A stretch of DNA of 5,087 bases from JBHENW01 sp046261875 (GTDB taxonomy: Bacteria > Acidobacteriota > Thermoanaerobaculia > UBA5066 > Gp7-AA6). The stretch lies in assembly GCA_046261875.1 (NCBI GenBank), contig JBHENW010000112.1, forward strand, positions 1 through 5,087. Reading direction: 5' to 3'. The notes beneath the pieces are model-generated. The model searched no databases, was not told the DNA's origin, and saw only the letters and a list, made by a program, of their open reading frames with translations. Positions 1-5,087 of the stretch are shown here, one piece after another. The translations under genes and the position numbers were made by a program. Within the stretch, counting starts at the first letter, position 1; each line of letters starts with the position of its first letter.

Positions 1-1
1 C

Positions 2-988
2 AAGCTTCGGCTGCTGCGCGAGCCTTTCATCCGGTCCCGTGGCGCGCCCGATGAGAGCCTTCGGGATTTCGTTGCTCGCCGGCTCGGCCGCGAGATCGCG
101 GAGCGGTTTTTCGAGCCTGTGGTGTCGGGCGTCTTCGCCGGCGACCCGGCCCGGCTCGAAGCGGCGCACGCCTCCCCGGCGCTCGCGCGATTCGAGAGAG
201 AGCATGGCAGCATCCTCCGGGGAGCGATCGCGTCGCGAGAAAAGGCGGCGATGACGCCGCCGCGAGGCCTGCTCTCCTTTCCCGAAGGACTCGCCGCGCT
301 TCCCCGGGCCCTGGCGGCGGCTCTGGGGAAACGCTTCGAGCCTGGAAAGGCCGTCAGCCGGATCGCGCGCGCCGGCGGAGCCTGGCGCCTGACGCACACC
401 GGAGGGGAGCGGCCGTGCGAGAGGCTGGTCCTCGCCGTTCCCGCGGACGTGGCCGCGCGGCTCCTCGGCGACCTCGCCCCGGAGGCCGCGCGGGCGCTCG
501 AAGAGATCCCCCATCCGCCCCTCGCCGTTCTTCACCTCTCCTACGCCGAGGAGGACTTTCCCCGGCCGCCGGCGGGCTTCGGACACCTGACCGCCCCGGG
601 AAGCGGCCGTCGGATGCTCGGCGCGATCTATGCGTCGTCAGTCTTCCCCGGCCGGGCGCCCGCGGGTCGGGTCCTCCTGACCGTCTTCCTCGGCGGAGCG
701 AAGGACGCGGGCGCGGTGGCTCTCACCGACGAGCAGCTCGTCGAAATCGCCGGAGCCGATCTTCGCTCGACGCTCGGCGCGCGGGGCGAGCCGACGCTCG
801 TCGGCATGTGCCGTTACGCGCGGGCCATCCCCCAATACGACCGTGGCCACGGCGACCGGATGCGGATCCTGGAGCGCGCGGAAGAGGAGGTCGAAGGTCT
901 GAGGCTCGTCGGGAACTACCGCGGCGGCATCTCGGTCGGAGACGTCGTCGCGTCGGGCCTTCGCGCAGCGGAACGCGTTGCCCGATAG
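2..988 (+). CDS. hemG: Protoporphyrinogen oxidase (HemG/HemY type), 5'-truncated
   Basis: This enzyme of the FAD-dependent amine-oxidase superfamily oxidises protoporphyrinogen IX to protoporphyrin IX, the penultimate step of protohaem synthesis. The reading frame is open from base 2, and 328 residues are visible. Family members are usually about 450-470 residues, so some 130 N-terminal residues, including the GxGxxG dinucleotide-binding motif, lie outside the window. Visible signatures are the segment ending in EPVVSGVFAGDP (partial residues ~37-49), the following EHGSILRG, the LLSFPEGLAALP stretch, VGEPALG-like absence but a clear CRYARAIPQYDRGH region, and the C-terminal FAD-contacting segment GNYRGGISVGDVV (~304-316). 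The frame ends in TAG at 986-988. The GTG at 119 is internal, since homologous sequence continues upstream of it. The order of motifs is convincing; the family assignment is by recognition, not by search. The gene symbol is hemG in some schemes and hemY in others. Confidence 0.9.
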   Translation, partial: KLRLLREPFIRSRGAPDESLRDFVARRLGREIAERFFEPVVSGVFAGDPARLEAAHASPALARFEREHGSILRGAIASREKAAMTPPRGLLSFPEGLAALPRALAAALGKRFEPGKAVSRIARAGGAWRLTHTGGERPCERLVLAVPADVAARLLGDLAPEAARALEEIPHPPLAVLHLSYAEEDFPRPPAGFGHLTAPGSGRRMLGAIYASSVFPGRAPAGRVLLTVFLGGAKDAGAVALTDEQLVEIAGADLRSTLGARGEPTLVGMCRYARAIPQYDRGHGDRMRILERAEEEVEGLRLVGNYRGGISVGDVVASGLRAAERVAR

Positions 989-1106
989 CAGTGCGTCCTC
1001 GCGCGGTGACACTTCCTGAGGGTGTCTTCGGTCCAACTCGCTGAAAACAATCGGTTCCGGTTCTGGCCCCGCCGTTGCGATCGACAGGCGGCGGAGGTAA
1101 CGGAAG
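989..1106 (+). other. Intergenic leader between hemG and the repeat protein gene
   Basis: This 118-bp gap has no open frame that resembles a protein. It contains a weak dyad (GACAC at 1008-1012 and GTGTC at 1022-1026) with no T-tract, so hemG has no convincing terminator here. No clear -35/-10 pair is visible. The downstream gene may therefore be read through from hemG or have its own promoter of a type I cannot recognise. Confidence 0.4.
1093..1098 (+). promoter_or_regulatory. Ribosome binding site of the 1107-2018 gene
   Basis: GGAGGT lies 8 bases upstream of the ATG at 1107, which is near-ideal Shine-Dalgarno sequence and spacing. It fixes the start of the secreted repeat protein. Confidence 0.8.
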
Positions 1107-2018
1107 ATGACTCGACAGGCAACCAGAATTCTCACGCTGTTCGGCGCCGTGGCGCTCGCGCTCTCCGCCCCGGCAGCAATGCAGGCGCAGAACGTCCGAT
1201 ACCGCGACGGCGGGGCGCTCTCACGCGCCGGCTACGACCGGATGCGCCAGATGGCCCAGCAGCTCGATGCGATGGCCCGCCAGGCGAACGACCAGGCCCG
1301 CTACGACCAGAGCGATCTCTACCGCCGGGACACGAAGTTTCTCCGCTCGATCGACGAGTTCGCCCGGGCGGCCGCGCAGTTCCGCGCCCGCATGAACACG
1401 TACCAGACCCGCCCGTGGAACGTGGACGAAGAGCTCCAGCGTCTCATCAAGGAGGCGCGCGACGTGCAGACCCGGATCCGGCGCGCACGGTTCGCCGAGC
1501 CGCGGACCCGCGAGGTATGGGACCGGGTCGTGAACCTGCTCCAGAGGATGACGCTGGAGTACCGGGACGGGAGCCGGCTGGCGAACCGCGACAGACGTTA
1601 CCGCGACGGCGACTTCCAGAACCGCGACGATCGGGACTATCGCGACTATCGCGACTATCGCGACGACCGGTACGGGGACGGAGGCGCCTACTACGAGGGA
1701 AACTTCTCGCAGCTCGCGCGTGAGCTCGACGAGCGGACACGCCGCCTGGTGGAAACGGCCCGTCGTTCCGTGCCCTTCGGCTACGAGTACAGCGACTCCC
1801 TCGGCCGATTCGCCGAGCAGGCCCGCGATTTCCGCGGACGCGTGAATGGCGGACGTCTGTCGCAGCAGCAGCTCCAGCTGATGGTCCGGCGCCTCGTCGA
1901 GGAGGCGCAGCAGGCGCAGAGCGACTTCTCGCGCCCCGGGGTCTCCCGGGAGATGCGGGCGGGTTGGGACGGCGCGATGCAGACGCTGCAGCGCATCCGG
2001 CAGGCGGCCGCGGTCTGA
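1107..2018 (+). CDS. Secreted protein of unknown function with two helical repeats
   Basis: I do not recognise a named family. The 303-residue product begins with a Sec-type signal peptide: basic MTRQATR, a hydrophobic core LTLFGAVALALS, and cleavage probably near residues 23-27 (APAAMQAQ). It should be periplasmic or exported. The mature part is rich in Arg, Gln and Asp and looks mostly helical. It holds two alignable ~100-residue units, about residues 47-149 and 201-299. Matching landmarks are FARAAAQFRARMN (85-97) with FAEQARDFRGRVN (235-247), RLIKEA (112-117) with RLVEEA (262-267), WD (138-139) with WD (287-288), and LLQRM (144-148) with TLQRI (293-297). The linker (~150-200) is Arg/Asp/Tyr-rich and includes a DYR triplet repeat. 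There is no cysteine and no obvious catalytic motif. The start is supported by GGAGGT 8 bases upstream. The gene is followed directly by a strong terminator, so it is the last gene of its transcript. Confidence 0.85.
   Translation: MTRQATRILTLFGAVALALSAPAAMQAQNVRYRDGGALSRAGYDRMRQMAQQLDAMARQANDQARYDQSDLYRRDTKFLRSIDEFARAAAQFRARMNTYQTRPWNVDEELQRLIKEARDVQTRIRRARFAEPRTREVWDRVVNLLQRMTLEYRDGSRLANRDRRYRDGDFQNRDDRDYRDYRDYRDDRYGDGGAYYEGNFSQLARELDERTRRLVETARRSVPFGYEYSDSLGRFAEQARDFRGRVNGGRLSQQQLQLMVRRLVEEAQQAQSDFSRPGVSREMRAGWDGAMQTLQRIRQAAAV
1635..1661 (+). repeat. Three perfect tandem copies of a 9-bp unit
   Basis: GACTATCGC occurs three times in a row, in frame, and encodes Asp-Tyr-Arg three times (residues 177-185) in the linker of the secreted repeat protein. 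The unit length keeps the frame whatever the copy number. Flanking codons (RDDR before, DDRYGDGG after) look like degenerate copies of the same theme. Confidence 0.85.
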
Positions 2019-2043
2019 GCCCGAGCGCGTCGTGAGCGATCGA

Positions 2044-2074
2044 GGGCGGGGAACGATCCCCGCCCTTTTCTTTT
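2044..2074 (+). terminator. Rho-independent terminator of the repeat protein gene
   Basis: GGGCGGGGA (2044-2052) and TCCCCGCCC (2057-2065) form a perfect 9-bp GC-rich stem with an ACGA loop, followed by TTTTCTTTT (2066-2074). It starts 25 bases after the upstream stop codon. The last T of the tract is also the final base of the stop codon of the convergent leftward gene. Read leftward, the hairpin lacks a following T-run, so it is best suited to rightward transcripts. Confidence 0.93.
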
Positions 2075-3385
2075 CAGTGCGCGTGCCCTCCCGAGACTCC
2101 GGAACCGTGCGGACGGCCCCACCGAAGCCGGAGGAAGACGTGCAAGGAGATGGGAAAGTCGCCGTAGACCCGCTCCAGGTCCGACGGGAACGAATACGCG
2201 GTCAAATCGGCCCCGAGCCCGAGCCTGATGTCCGGTCGCCGCGCGAAGTCGTGCAGGTATCCAACCGTCAAAGCGCCGATCTCCGCGATCTCGGGCACTT
2301 CGATGGCCGGGATCACCTCTGCCCCTTTGAAAGCCAGCAGGTGGAAATCCTTCTCGACGAGCTCCGCGCGCGCGTAGACGTGATCGACCGGCGTCGCCTG
2401 GTACGCGGCTTCGAGCAACCAGGCGTCGGAGACGCCGTGGTCTTCGTCGTTGCGTCCCCAGAGGAGAGTGGCCCGCGAACGGGCCTTCTCCCGCAGCGCC
2501 GTACTGCACGGAGGCCGAGGTTCTGTGCGTATCCCCCTCCTCGAGCGCTTCGGGCTCGTGGAGGTAGCCGTACGAGATTTGGCCCGACCAGGCGCCCGGC
2601 AGGCGCAGGGTCACCCGTCCCGAAACGGAATCCGGGCTCCCGCCGTCGATGTTCCAACGCTCTTCGTCGGGCTCCTCCCCGTGAAAGACGGACGCCTCGA
2701 GCGAGAGCCATCTCCAGCCCCACCCCAGCGTCGCGACGTTCCACGTGATGTGGGTCGAGTCCTCCCAGTGGTGCCCGAGAGGAGACGTCGCGTTCTCCCC
2801 GGCCGATGCCCGGTGCATGAACGCCGTTGGCCCGAGAGCGGGCTCCCCGACGGGCGCGAGCTGGATCCAGGCCGCGGAGTCGGAGGAGAGCGGGAGCCGC
2901 CACGTCGCCGAGAGGTTCATGAAGAAGTCGTGCGGGTGCTGCCGGTCCACGAGGGGCCGGCCCTCGAAGCTCTCGCCGGTCTGAAAGAGGTGCGGTGAGC
3001 CCGGTTCCTCGAGCGTGATCGGCTCGGCCGAGTTCATCAGCATCAGCGTCAGCCGACCGGGACCCGCCGTCCGCTGCGCCATGACCATGTTCCAGTTGGA
3101 GGACTCCAGGACGCTCCGGCCGGAAGGGCCTCCCTGATCGTTCCAGCAGAGACGCGCGATCCCCAGGACGTGGAACGACCAGCCGGGTGGGGCGTGCCTC
3201 GCGCCGGGATCTTGCGGGGTCATCCCGGCCATGAGGCTCATGTCCGACTGAAAGAGACGCCGATCGTCCGTCGTGGGCTGCGGCGCCTCCTGCGCGGCAG
3301 GGGCCGTGTGATGCTCGTGCTGCGCTCTTGCGGCTCGCATACCGACGCCGAGAGCGAAAGCGACGCCGGCCAAGAGTTTTCCGAT
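2074..3385 (-). pseudogene. Secreted, probably outer-membrane beta-barrel protein; frameshifted
   Basis: Two leftward frames together encode one protein of about 436 residues. The first half (3385 to about 2474) ends in GEGPFA and the second (about 2472 to 2074) resumes as ATLLWGRNDEDHGVSDAWLL. Dropping one base of the CCC at 2472-2474 joins them smoothly. Unrepaired, translation would continue to 1781 antisense to the neighbouring gene (534 residues). From an ATC start the N-terminus MGKLLAGVAFALGVG is a signal peptide cleaved near ARA-Q (residue 21), followed by HEHH (23-26). Distinctive motifs include DRQHPHD (147-153), LAPVGEPALGPTAFMHR (176-192) and GHHWEDSTHITWN (204-216). The many amphipathic stretches, with a tail YGDFPISLHVFLRLRW before a terminal GGHAH, suggest beta strands. 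I recognise this as an uncharacterised bacterial envelope protein family, often seen near metal-related genes; no function is established. TTG at 3373 is the nearest conventional start but gives an uncharged signal peptide. The gene could be decayed, or intact and mis-sequenced. It is last in the leftward operon. Confidence 0.72.
2472..2474 (-). other. Frameshift point in the barrel gene (extra base in a C run)
   Basis: On the plus strand this is CCC, read as GGG in the gene. Deleting one base converts GCG-GGC-CAC-TCT into GCG-GCC-ACT-CTC and joins GEGPFA to ATLLWGRN without loss of any residue. The frame positions of the two halves differ by exactly one base, as a single insertion requires. 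There is no slippery heptamer or stimulatory hairpin that would argue for programmed frameshifting. Confidence 0.75.
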
Positions 3386-3395
3386 GGACGTACAT

Positions 3396-3400
3396 CCTCC
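3396..3400 (-). promoter_or_regulatory. Shine-Dalgarno that points to an ATC start of the barrel gene
   Basis: Leftward, GGAGG (3400-3396) is followed after 10 bases by ATC (3385-3383), which opens the frame MGKLLAGVAFALGVG. The ATG directly adjacent to GGAGG (3395-3393) is too close and is in another frame, which gives an Arg-rich non-signal sequence. ATC is a permitted but very rare bacterial start. Confidence 0.45.
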
Positions 3401-3414
3401 GCGCGATCGACATA

Positions 3415-3436
3415 CCCACGTGGGGAAGCTCTTCCC
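3415..3436. promoter_or_regulatory. Overlapping palindromes upstream of the barrel gene
   Basis: CCCACGTGGG (3415-3424) is a perfect 10-bp palindrome. It overlaps a second dyad, GGGAAG-CT-CTTCCC (3423-3436). Both lie in the 97-bp gap between the small secreted protein gene and the barrel gene, upstream of the Shine-Dalgarno sequence. They could be an operator, an mRNA hairpin tuning expression of the third gene, or chance in GC-rich DNA. No named regulator site is recognised. Confidence 0.3.
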
Positions 3437-3482
3437 GACAGGCGCCGGTAAGGTCCCGCCCTTCTCCGAAAAGGGGGCGCCG

Positions 3483-3875
3483 CTAGAGACGCAGAACAGC
3501 GCGTTCCGGCGGGGCGTGCGAAAGATGAGGAACGAGGTACAGCCGATCGAGAGTCTCGCGGACGACGGGTCTCGCGCCGTATGCCCGCGAGTGAGGAACG
3601 GCTCCCGGCGCGTCCCCGTCGGAGAGCGATGTCTTCCGGGGCGCCGGCGCCGACGAATGGAGCCTGGCGTGTCCGTCGCAAGAATGGCGGTCGGCGTCGG
3701 GCCGGCTCTGCTCGGTCCCGCAATGGGACGGCACGGCCGCCAGTTCTTTCCGCTCTGCGCCGGAAGCCTCCCCGCCGCACACGGCGGCACAGAGACTGAC
3801 CACGACGGGTCGCAGAAGCAGGACAGCGATCAACGCTGCCCCGCAGGGTGCCGCCCGCTGGCGGAAACGTCTCAT
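3483..3875 (-). CDS. Small secreted Cys/His-containing protein, unknown function
   Basis: This 130-residue product starts with a basic region (MRRFRQR) and a hydrophobic segment AALIAVLLLRPVVVSLCAAVCGG, consistent with a signal peptide or N-terminal anchor. Cysteines are at 11, 29, 33, 52 and 66. Those at 29 and 33 form CxxxC, and HC (51-52), HSC (64-66) and DGH (67-69) add possible metal ligands. Similar small proteins with CAAVC-like segments and short hydrophobic C-termini (here AVLRL) occur in bacterial metal-handling clusters, but I cannot name a family. The ATG overlaps the stop of the upstream cytochrome gene in an ATGA (3875-3872), and GGAGAG lies 9 bases upstream, so translational coupling is likely. 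It is the middle gene of the leftward operon. Coding reality rests on the overlap, the ribosome binding site and the signal-like N-terminus. A metal-binding role is inference. Confidence 0.7.
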   Translation of the reverse strand: MRRFRQRAAPCGAALIAVLLLRPVVVSLCAAVCGGEASGAERKELAAVPSHCGTEQSRPDADRHSCDGHARLHSSAPAPRKTSLSDGDAPGAVPHSRAYGARPVVRETLDRLYLVPHLSHAPPERAVLRL

Positions 3876-4462
3876 CGTTGGGGGCTCTCCCCCGCCCCTG
3901 GCGGCGTGGGGACCGCCGGCGGTGCGCCCTCCACGGATGTCGGAGCCGCGTCCTCTTCACCGCGTTGTCGCAGCCGCGCCTGCTCTTCGTCCGTCAGCTC
4001 GGGAAGGTGCCGCATGAAGGCCACGATCTTCCAGATGTCCTCTTCACTCTCCGTCGGTCCGAACGCCGGCATGCCGGTCATGCGGATTCCCTCGGACGTC
4101 AGCCAGAAGAGCTCTCCGTCGGATCGCGCCTGGACCTTGGGGATCGTCAGATCGGGGGGCGCGGGGTTCAGCCCCGAGCCGATCTCGCCCGCATCCACCC
4201 CGGGCGCCGCGTGGCAGACCAGGCAGTGCTCCCGGTACTCTCCGAGCCCTTCGCGGAGGACTTCGGGAGTCGCCGAGAACGGATTCTTCCGCTGCGGGGC
4301 GCGCTTGGCGACCGACCGATCAAGCGCGAAGCCCGCGATCTGCTTCTCGAGCTTGCCCGGCGGGACCGTCGCCGCCGTGTTGAAGGACCCCGTCAGAATG
4401 ACCGCCGCGCATCCCGCGACGACGAGCAGAACTCCGAAGAGGATCCCGACGAGGAATCTCAT
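3872..4462 (-). CDS. Membrane-anchored mono-haem cytochrome c
   Basis: This 196-residue protein has an uncleaved-looking N-terminal helix (FLVGILFGVLLVVAGCAAVIL, about residues 3-23 with a GC at 17-18 that could alternatively be a lipobox-like site). It is followed by a class I cytochrome c domain facing the periplasm. The haem-attachment motif CLVCH is at residues 80-84, with Cys80 and Cys83 binding haem covalently and His84 as axial ligand. The distal Met is most likely Met131 in GMPAFGP, with Met128 as an alternative. The region EEDIWKIVAFMRHLPELT is the usual C-terminal helix of cbb3/CccA-like domains. After ~165 the tail is Pro/Glu-rich and probably disordered. Its role would be electron transfer; the partner is unknown. 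The start ATG has AGGAG 6 bases upstream. It is the first gene of the operon and overlaps the next by four bases. Confidence 0.92.
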   Translation of the reverse strand: MRFLVGILFGVLLVVAGCAAVILTGSFNTAATVPPGKLEKQIAGFALDRSVAKRAPQRKNPFSATPEVLREGLGEYREHCLVCHAAPGVDAGEIGSGLNPAPPDLTIPKVQARSDGELFWLTSEGIRMTGMPAFGPTESEEDIWKIVAFMRHLPELTDEEQARLRQRGEEDAAPTSVEGAPPAVPTPPGAGESPQR

Positions 4463-4506
4463 GGCGCGCTCCTGATGATGACGACAGCCGGTCTAAGATA
4501 TCGGAA
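4463..4506. promoter_or_regulatory. Compact divergent promoter region (cytochrome operon / usp)
   Basis: Only 44 bp separate the two divergent start codons, so promoters for both directions must lie here or inside the flanking genes. It contains AGGAG for the leftward gene (4473-4469) and a small AT-richer patch around 4494-4501. TAAGAT (4494-4499) matches four of six bases of a -10 box for the rightward gene, with only a poor -35 (CTGATG, 4472-4477). No operator is recognised. Confidence 0.35.
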
Positions 4507-4947
4507 ATGGCCAACGCGGGACTCCGGATGCTCGTCGCCATCGATTTCTCTCCGCACTCCGAGCGGGCGCTGCGCGCGGCGCGCAAGCTCAAGCACCGTG
4601 TCGGCGGGAGCCTGACGCTCCTTCACGTCCGGCCGTCTTCAGACGTCCGGGCCGCGGTCGTCGAAGAGAGGGGCGACCTCGTGAACTCCGGCGACGTGCG
4701 CAAAGGGATGTCGGAACACTACCGCGGCAGACTCGATCCGATCGTCCGGGGCCGCCCGGACGAGGCCTGGAAGCTTCGGACAGGGAGGCCGGCCGTCGAG
4801 ATCGCGCGGGAGGCCGCCCGCGGCTACGACCTGGTCGTTGCGGGCCCGCGGGGCGCGGGCGCCGCCGTGCGGATTATCCTCGGCAGCACCGTTCAGGAGC
4901 TCCTCCAGAGGTCCCGCATACCCGTCCTCGTCGTCCCGGCGCGATAA
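4507..4947 (+). CDS. Universal stress protein, UspA family (ATP-binding type)
   Basis: This single-domain Usp of 146 residues is cytoplasmic, and family members are typically 140-150 residues. Strand 1 carries MLVAIDFSPHSERAL (8-22), with the conserved Asp13 that contacts adenine nucleotides. LTLLHV (36-41) is strand 2, and YDLVVAGPRG (107-116) precedes the nucleotide loop. The loop matches G-x2-G-x9-G-S/T exactly (Gly113, Gly116, Gly126, Ser127), which marks the ATP-binding subclass. PVLVVPAR closes the fold. Family members modulate survival under stress; the specific role here is unknown. The ATG at 4507 has no proper Shine-Dalgarno (GGAA touches it). An internal ATG at 4528 (residue 8) is an alternative start that leaves the fold intact. 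It is divergent from the cytochrome operon. Confidence 0.92.
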   Translation: MANAGLRMLVAIDFSPHSERALRAARKLKHRVGGSLTLLHVRPSSDVRAAVVEERGDLVNSGDVRKGMSEHYRGRLDPIVRGRPDEAWKLRTGRPAVEIAREAARGYDLVVAGPRGAGAAVRIILGSTVQELLQRSRIPVLVVPAR

Positions 4948-4984
4948 CCGTCGGCTCCGCTTGCGCGGCCCCTGCTCGGCAGGA

Positions 4985-5087
4985 GGGTCTCACCCCAGTT
5001 CGCGGCGCGAGGAGTCTCCGCCCTCGGAGGAGCCTCGTGTCGCGGGAGGCGCAGCGCAGCGCGGGACCAGGCGAGCGGTCGAGACCC
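4985..5087. repeat. Imperfect inverted repeat in the non-coding right end
   Basis: The 140 bp after the usp stop hold no credible gene. GGGTCTCACC (4985-4994) pairs with GGT-C-GAGACCC (5077-5087), giving ten base pairs with one bulged C, and the second arm ends exactly at the window edge. Inside lie a small hairpin CTCCG-CCCT-CGGAG (5016-5029) and a short GCGCAGCGCAGCGCG tract (5050-5064). There is no T-run, so it is not a normal terminator. It may be a dispersed palindromic repeat or an untranslated structured RNA, or the pairing may be chance. Confidence 0.4.

Noticed and set aside
1008..1026. Possible terminator hairpin after hemG (GACAC/GTGTC)
   Set aside because: Only five base pairs, a nine-base loop and no T-tract.
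1022..1723. Rightward open frame overlapping the repeat protein in another frame
   Set aside because: Arg/Pro-rich shadow; the 1107-2018 frame has the signal peptide, ribosome site and terminator.
1781..2471. Continuation of the barrel frame leftward past the frameshift, antisense to the repeat protein gene
   Set aside because: The sequence becomes Arg-rich and low in pattern (shadow of the opposite strand), while the neighbouring frame carries the conserved barrel sequence.
2466..2480. Programmed ribosomal frameshifting at the barrel-gene break
   Set aside because: A +1 shift would be needed, but no slippery site, rare-codon or stop-codon pause, or downstream stimulator is evident.
2450..2998. 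Rightward open frame opposite the barrel gene
   Set aside because: Composition is Arg/Pro-rich with no recognisable motif, and it lies wholly antisense to a frame with clear conserved motifs.
2313..3419. Long leftward open frame starting at GTG 3419
   Set aside because: Arg/Ala/Gly-rich translation typical of an out-of-frame shadow in GC-rich DNA; the signal peptide and conserved motifs lie in the other frame.
3384..4475. Long rightward open frame opposite the cytochrome and small-protein genes
   Set aside because: Overlaps a certain cytochrome c gene on the other strand and has no family-like features.
5071..5087. tRNA T-arm-like string at the right edge (GGTCGAGACCC)
   Set aside because: The T-loop lacks the normal seven-base GTTCGANNC form, and no anticodon or D arm can be placed upstream.
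4948..5087. Leftward frame open across the right edge
   Set aside because: It is short, runs antisense into usp, and has low-complexity Arg/Ala/Pro composition and no visible start context.

Overview
This is a GC-rich window (judged by eye, roughly two thirds G+C) from a Gram-negative bacterium. The evidence is secreted proteins, a probable outer-membrane beta-barrel and a membrane-anchored cytochrome c. Nothing in it fixes the phylum. The style of the genes would fit a soil or sediment lineage such as Acidobacteriota, Gemmatimonadota or Myxococcota, but that is only an impression. No mobile element, CRISPR array, tRNA or rRNA is visible.

Layout, left to right. (1) Positions 2-988 (+) hold the C-terminal ~70% of a HemG/HemY-type protoporphyrinogen oxidase (haem biosynthesis), cut by the left edge. 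(2) After a 118-bp gap with a good ribosome binding site, 1107-2018 (+) encodes a secreted 303-residue protein of unknown function. It consists of two similar ~100-residue helical repeats joined by an Arg/Asp/Tyr-rich linker. It ends at a strong intrinsic terminator (2044-2074). (3) Three genes run leftward from 4462 to 2074 and look like one operon: a membrane-anchored mono-haem cytochrome c (4462-3872), a small secreted Cys/His-containing protein that overlaps it by four bases (3875-3483), and a secreted, probably outer-membrane beta-barrel protein (about 3385-2074). The barrel gene carries a one-base frameshift near 2472-2474 and has no ATG, GTG or TTG at the spacing its Shine-Dalgarno sequence predicts. 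(4) Divergent from the operon, across only 44 bp, is a universal stress protein UspA gene (4507-4947, +). (5) The last 140 bp are non-coding and contain an imperfect inverted repeat running to the window edge.

How the genes may work together: the leftward operon places a periplasm-facing cytochrome c beside a Cys/His-rich secreted protein and an envelope barrel with His-rich ends. This would suit envelope metal (perhaps copper) handling or periplasmic electron transfer, but the link is inferred from context. The haem-synthesis gene on the left is thematically compatible but on the opposite strand and separated by the terminator. The least understood items are the cytochrome/Cys-His/barrel operon, the internally duplicated secreted protein, and the broken or mis-sequenced barrel gene.
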